Assembly (NCBI GenBank): GCA_018873245.2
Contig: JAEMBT020000007.1
Span: 7,657,129-7,721,128, forward strand
Origin: Archegozetes longisetosus
Lineage: Eukaryota; Arthropoda; Arachnida; Sarcoptiformes; Trhypochthoniidae
Reading direction: 5' to 3'
DNA: 64,000 bases
Shown: positions 60,251-64,000 of the stretch, piece after piece
Numbering within the stretch: the stretch's first letter is position 1
How the letters are laid out: each line of letters starts with the position of its first letter
The notes under the pieces: generated by a model
What the model was told of the DNA's origin: nothing
Seen by the model: the letters and a program-made list of their open reading frames with translations, nothing else
The model's database searches: none
Program-made: the position numbers and the translations under genes

Positions 60251-60328
<78 letters not shown>
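60241..60328. repeat. (AG)n microsatellite with AGTAG lead-in
   Basis: Three GAGTA units lead into about 35 AG units, the longest dinucleotide array in the window. Confidence 0.95.
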
Positions 60329-60330
<2 letters not shown>

Positions 60331-60991
60331 ACCATGAGAGTAATGATAACATTCTTATACTCATAAGCTGTTCAACTAACAAGTAAGTTGAAGAGAGTGA
60401 ACGTCTTGTCTGACGGACTATAATTGCGACATTATCTACAATTTTGCAGATGTCTCTCAATTTTATTGACATCTGAAAGTAAGTGAGTTATTCCGTTCAA
60501 ACATATCATGCGTGACATTTGTCTCATTTTATTTTGTTATGCGTCAGGCATAAGATTTGATTTGATAGCAGATCTTCAGCCCTCTAGTTCTTCAGTTCTT
60601 CTTATTTTGTTTGTTAACCTAAAAAATATCAATTACTAAGCACTAATTATGAAACAATCTTAAAAATAGGCCATAAAAATCAAAGGTTAATAAGTTTAGG
60701 TTGTTAAGGAAATGGTGAATAATTTAGATTTAGTTGTTTTTGGAAACCACTCTAAGAATGAGTTAGTCCTAAGTGTTAATTTGCTTCAGACTGAATGTTG
60801 CAAAGCTAATGAATCATAATAGAGGAGCGGAGGCGTTGCTTGTTCAGTAACGTGAAAGAGATCAAAATAGGCCAGATGTGCATAGATTGCATAGCATAAT
60901 ATTAGCACGAAATACAGCTGAGTGATTGATGAAATGCCATCGTTTATGTCAATGTAGGACTGATATATGGAAAGGGGAAACACAAGGCATA

Positions 60992-61040
60992 GCTAGCGTA
61001 GCATTATGAGCTAGCGTCGTATTATGAGCTAGCTCGCATG
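60992..61040. repeat. 18-bp GCTAGC repeat
   Basis: Two and a half copies of GCTAGCGTAGCATTATGA; each starts with the palindrome GCTAGC. Confidence 0.75.
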
Positions 61041-61490
61041 TTAGTCTATGGGGCCAGCTTTCCAACTAACTTTGGTGGGGGGCAGGGGAGGAGAATTCGT
61101 TGCAGGACCATAAAGGGACATATTTCAAATTAGTCATCATAGTGTGTGACAGCCCCGCTCACAATCATATTTTATCTGTCCATGAAGAAAGAGTGACAGA
61201 CATGCCATTTATATAGAGCACTCATATCTCAAACTTGAAAGTTTGGTATACGCATAAGAGCACTGCGACTACGGTCTGTCTCACATCTCTAATGCGACAC
61301 CGTGTCATATGATGGACCATTTCTTTGCTCTTATGGCACCCAATAAGTATTCTTTTTTAAGGTATCACATAGTATTGACAATTGTTGTGTTCCAAATGAT
61401 TTACTGCTTAACTGAAAGTTTCTCATAACAAAAACAGGAGAACGTTAGTTAAGAGCGAGTTTTGCCGGTAAAAAATGTGGGAAATACGAG

Positions 61491-61538
61491 TTGAAGCTGT
61501 CTTTGAAGCTGCCTTTGAAGCTGTCTTTCAAGCTGCTT
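61491..61538. repeat. 12-bp TTGAAGCTGTCT repeat, four copies
   Basis: Four units at exact 12-base spacing, with single substitutions. Confidence 0.85.
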
Positions 61539-62530
61539 TGCTACAATGTATTAAAGTTAGGACTGTATTGACTGGGATTCTAAATTTTTCAAGTTAACTC
61601 AAACCATTGTTACCAACCATGTTGTGATCTCTTTTTGTATTCAACTGATATTCAATACTCAATTGTGGTTCAGTATTAGATTTATTGCTCTCCAATTGAA
61701 CAAAAAATATTTTACACTCAATAATATGGGAGAAAATCAAAAACTAGTTCGCGGATAGAAGAGCTGACAGTTTAGAAAAGCAAACTTTTATTGACAGTTG
61801 ATATGCAGATGGAATTAATTTAGTTGAAAATGGGGCAGGTTTGTAGTTTTATGGTCGACTTGGGAAATTATTTAAAAGAGTTACCCCATATCTGAACATT
61901 TGATCGATGCCACAGCCTCTACTCATTATTAATAACACCACATATCACTATCATAACGCTAAAATTACCAAATCTCTATCATAACATCCAATTCACTCTA
62001 TTCCCATCTATCTCTATGCACCTTATGTCCATTTTGTAGATGTTCATGTCTCAGAGCTGGTTCACTCATCTTTATGATAGTTTGTGACTAAACTGCTTTC
62101 TATGATAAATGAGTCTAATCTATTCTCAGTAATGTTTAATTTGTGAATTTTGTACTATAGTTCAAATTCAAGTTATATAAAATATCAATAAATCAGTTTT
62201 GCTTAAGTTGCCATCAAATTAGATTTTTTAACAGCCGAAAACTTAAATCTTCATAAATAATAACTCAAATGCTAAGTAATAATAACAGTAAGAAAAGCAT
62301 AGAGTAATCAAAAATCTTCTCAAATCAAAGCCATAACTTCTGAACAAAGTGATTGCGGCCATCATACAATTTCGGTATAAGTTTGGGTAATAGTGTTCAT
62401 AACCATCAAATACAGTATCTTTTGGGATTCAAACCTAATAATGCGATACACATTCGAGTCTTTCAGTGAACTCAACCAACAGTTCAATTGATTTAAGTCT
62501 GTCTATAATATTCTGGTCAACTTCTCTATG

Positions 62531-62617
62531 ATATATAAGAAATAATTATCTAATATATAAAGAATAATTGTCTAATGTATAAGAAATAATTGTCTAATAT
62601 ATAAGAAACAATTATCG
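62531..62617. repeat. 22-23 bp ATATAAGAAATAATTGTCTA repeat, four copies
   Basis: Four direct copies with single-base changes and a one-base length drift. Confidence 0.8.
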
Positions 62618-64000
62618 ATTATTTGAAAGTTGAAAATAAGTTTTTATACTTTATTGATAATTAGCTAGAAATTCAATTGAAATCGCGTTTTATGAATCAA
62701 TTTTACAAGAAAATGAAAGATTATAGTATTTTATAAATATATTTTTATAATCAAGTCAACCAATATCGGCTAGACAATAGCAATCATGTGAATTAAGTGA
62801 ATTTTGAAATAATCATCAATCAATGCTAACCGCGTTAATGGAATCAGTTTGATTTAGGCTAAATTATTCATCATGAAAGTCAGTAATTTATCATATAAAT
62901 TACTAATTAAATCTGATTTATTAATTTTGACTCAGTTGCATAAGTTTTGAATAAGCTAATAATTATGCTGCTTATTAAACTAATAAACAAACAAACAATA
63001 TTTCTACTTATGAATTTATCTTAAAGGTGTCTGACTACGATGTTTCTACCTATTATACGATTTATGGCTAATTTCTTTTTACTTTCCTTTGCATAAGTTG
63101 TTGTCTGTTATTATCGGCCATTTACTAATAGTGATCATTTCTCAATAGTTTATGGTTTTAATTACATACGAGCTATGAAAAAATAAAACAATAGTTTCGG
63201 AATATATTTATGAGTAACTATGGAGGATAGCAAATCACATAACTTATCTTGGAGATATATCTATGTGATTCAAATAAATCTGTAAAGTCATATTGATAGA
63301 TTTAAGATGAAAGCAGATCGAAGATGGAAAGTGTTAAAAGTAAGAATATAGTTAGCTAATTGGCTATTATAATAATGCATGAAACACTTTCATCGGAATA
63401 GTTAATCTAAATTGAAGGTTGTAATTAATTGATAGGGCATGTCGCAACAATTCGATGGTAACTCGTTTCAAAAGAGTGTTTTCTAAATTAATAGACTTTT
63501 TAAATTAATTAAATCAACTCTAAATTCAATTTTATTTTCCTTTTTCAACTTATTCATTACTTAAGTTGCATTTCGTGTTGATTCGCAATTTATCTAACGA
63601 CCATTTTTCAAACCTTTATTGTATGTTATTCTGGTTGTTATTTGAAAATTTTCAATAAAATATATTCAATATATTTATCATATGTTAGGTCAGTGCTATT
63701 GTGTGCTATCTCCAATTGAAAAACTATCACAACTCAGACCTTATAGCAGAGATCTATAAAAGAGTTAAATGAGTGTCTGAAAAGACCAAATTGGATGATT
63801 GCAAACAGAGAGTACTGCATAAGATGATGATCCAGAAACTATTGATCAAATAATGAGTGTAAGCTTTAATAATTTGTTATTAATAGAGTTCGGTGCGGGA
63901 GATATATTATGCTTAAAGTTTATAATGTGTAAATATAAGGCTATATATGATATCTGGATATCATATGATTTGGTGAACTCAATATATTTATTAAACTATA

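Larger units (their letters stand above)
59433..64000. other. 3' flank of teashirt, no further gene
   Basis: No open frame with recognisable protein content was found. The first ~450 bases are probably teashirt 3' UTR, with poly(A) signal candidates at about 59755 and 59840. Repeats are listed separately. A palindrome (ATATGATATC, 2-base spacer, GATATCATAT) lies at 63945-63966. Confidence 0.5.

Overview
This is a eukaryotic, AT-rich nuclear window. Introns begin GT and end AG, most of them 54-240 nt long, and the genes include RER1, USP10, a ZDHHC3/7-type palmitoyltransferase and teashirt. The teashirt gene and the small Ala/Pro/Tyr-rich secreted cuticle-like protein point to an arthropod. 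A mite or other chelicerate would fit, but the sequence does not prove it. There is no bacterial, viral or organellar segment, and I found no convincing tRNA or rRNA gene.

Layout. 1-8.3 kb: gene-poor AT-rich DNA. 8.3-9.1 kb: a possible signal-peptide exon, then a two-exon small cuticle-like gene with TATA box, initiator and poly(A) signal. 9.69-11.65 kb (minus): six-exon ZDHHC3/7-like palmitoyltransferase. 11.7-17.6 kb: intergenic DNA with two adjacent palindromic (foldback) elements and a hAT-like repeat. 17.7-19.5 kb: two-exon secreted Gly/Tyr- and Gln/Asn-rich structural protein. 21.26-23.34 kb: a direct tandem duplication containing a broken copy of the 3' end of USP10. 23.2-27.4 kb (minus): eight-exon USP10 deubiquitinase. 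28.96-30.06 kb (plus): seven-exon RER1, head-to-head with USP10. 32.56-59.43 kb (plus): teashirt/tiptop zinc-finger gene. Its 43-nt first coding exon (MPRKKQ...) is separated from the rest by a 22.5-kb intron. 59.4-64 kb: 3' flank with hairpins and repeats.

The genes do not form one pathway. Four are conserved housekeeping or developmental genes: palmitoylation at the Golgi, ER retrieval, deubiquitination and homeotic transcription control. Two encode secreted structural proteins of the kind used in cuticle. The clearest large-scale pattern is that all nine long GA/CT microsatellite arrays lie in and just after the teashirt locus, with none in the first 33 kb. No wholly new system is evident. 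The most unusual items are the near-complete foldback element at 15.9-16.4 kb, the USP10 tail duplication and the split FOG/SALL-like N-terminal motif of teashirt. All exon joins were read by eye from splice signals, reading frame and family similarity; none has transcript support here.
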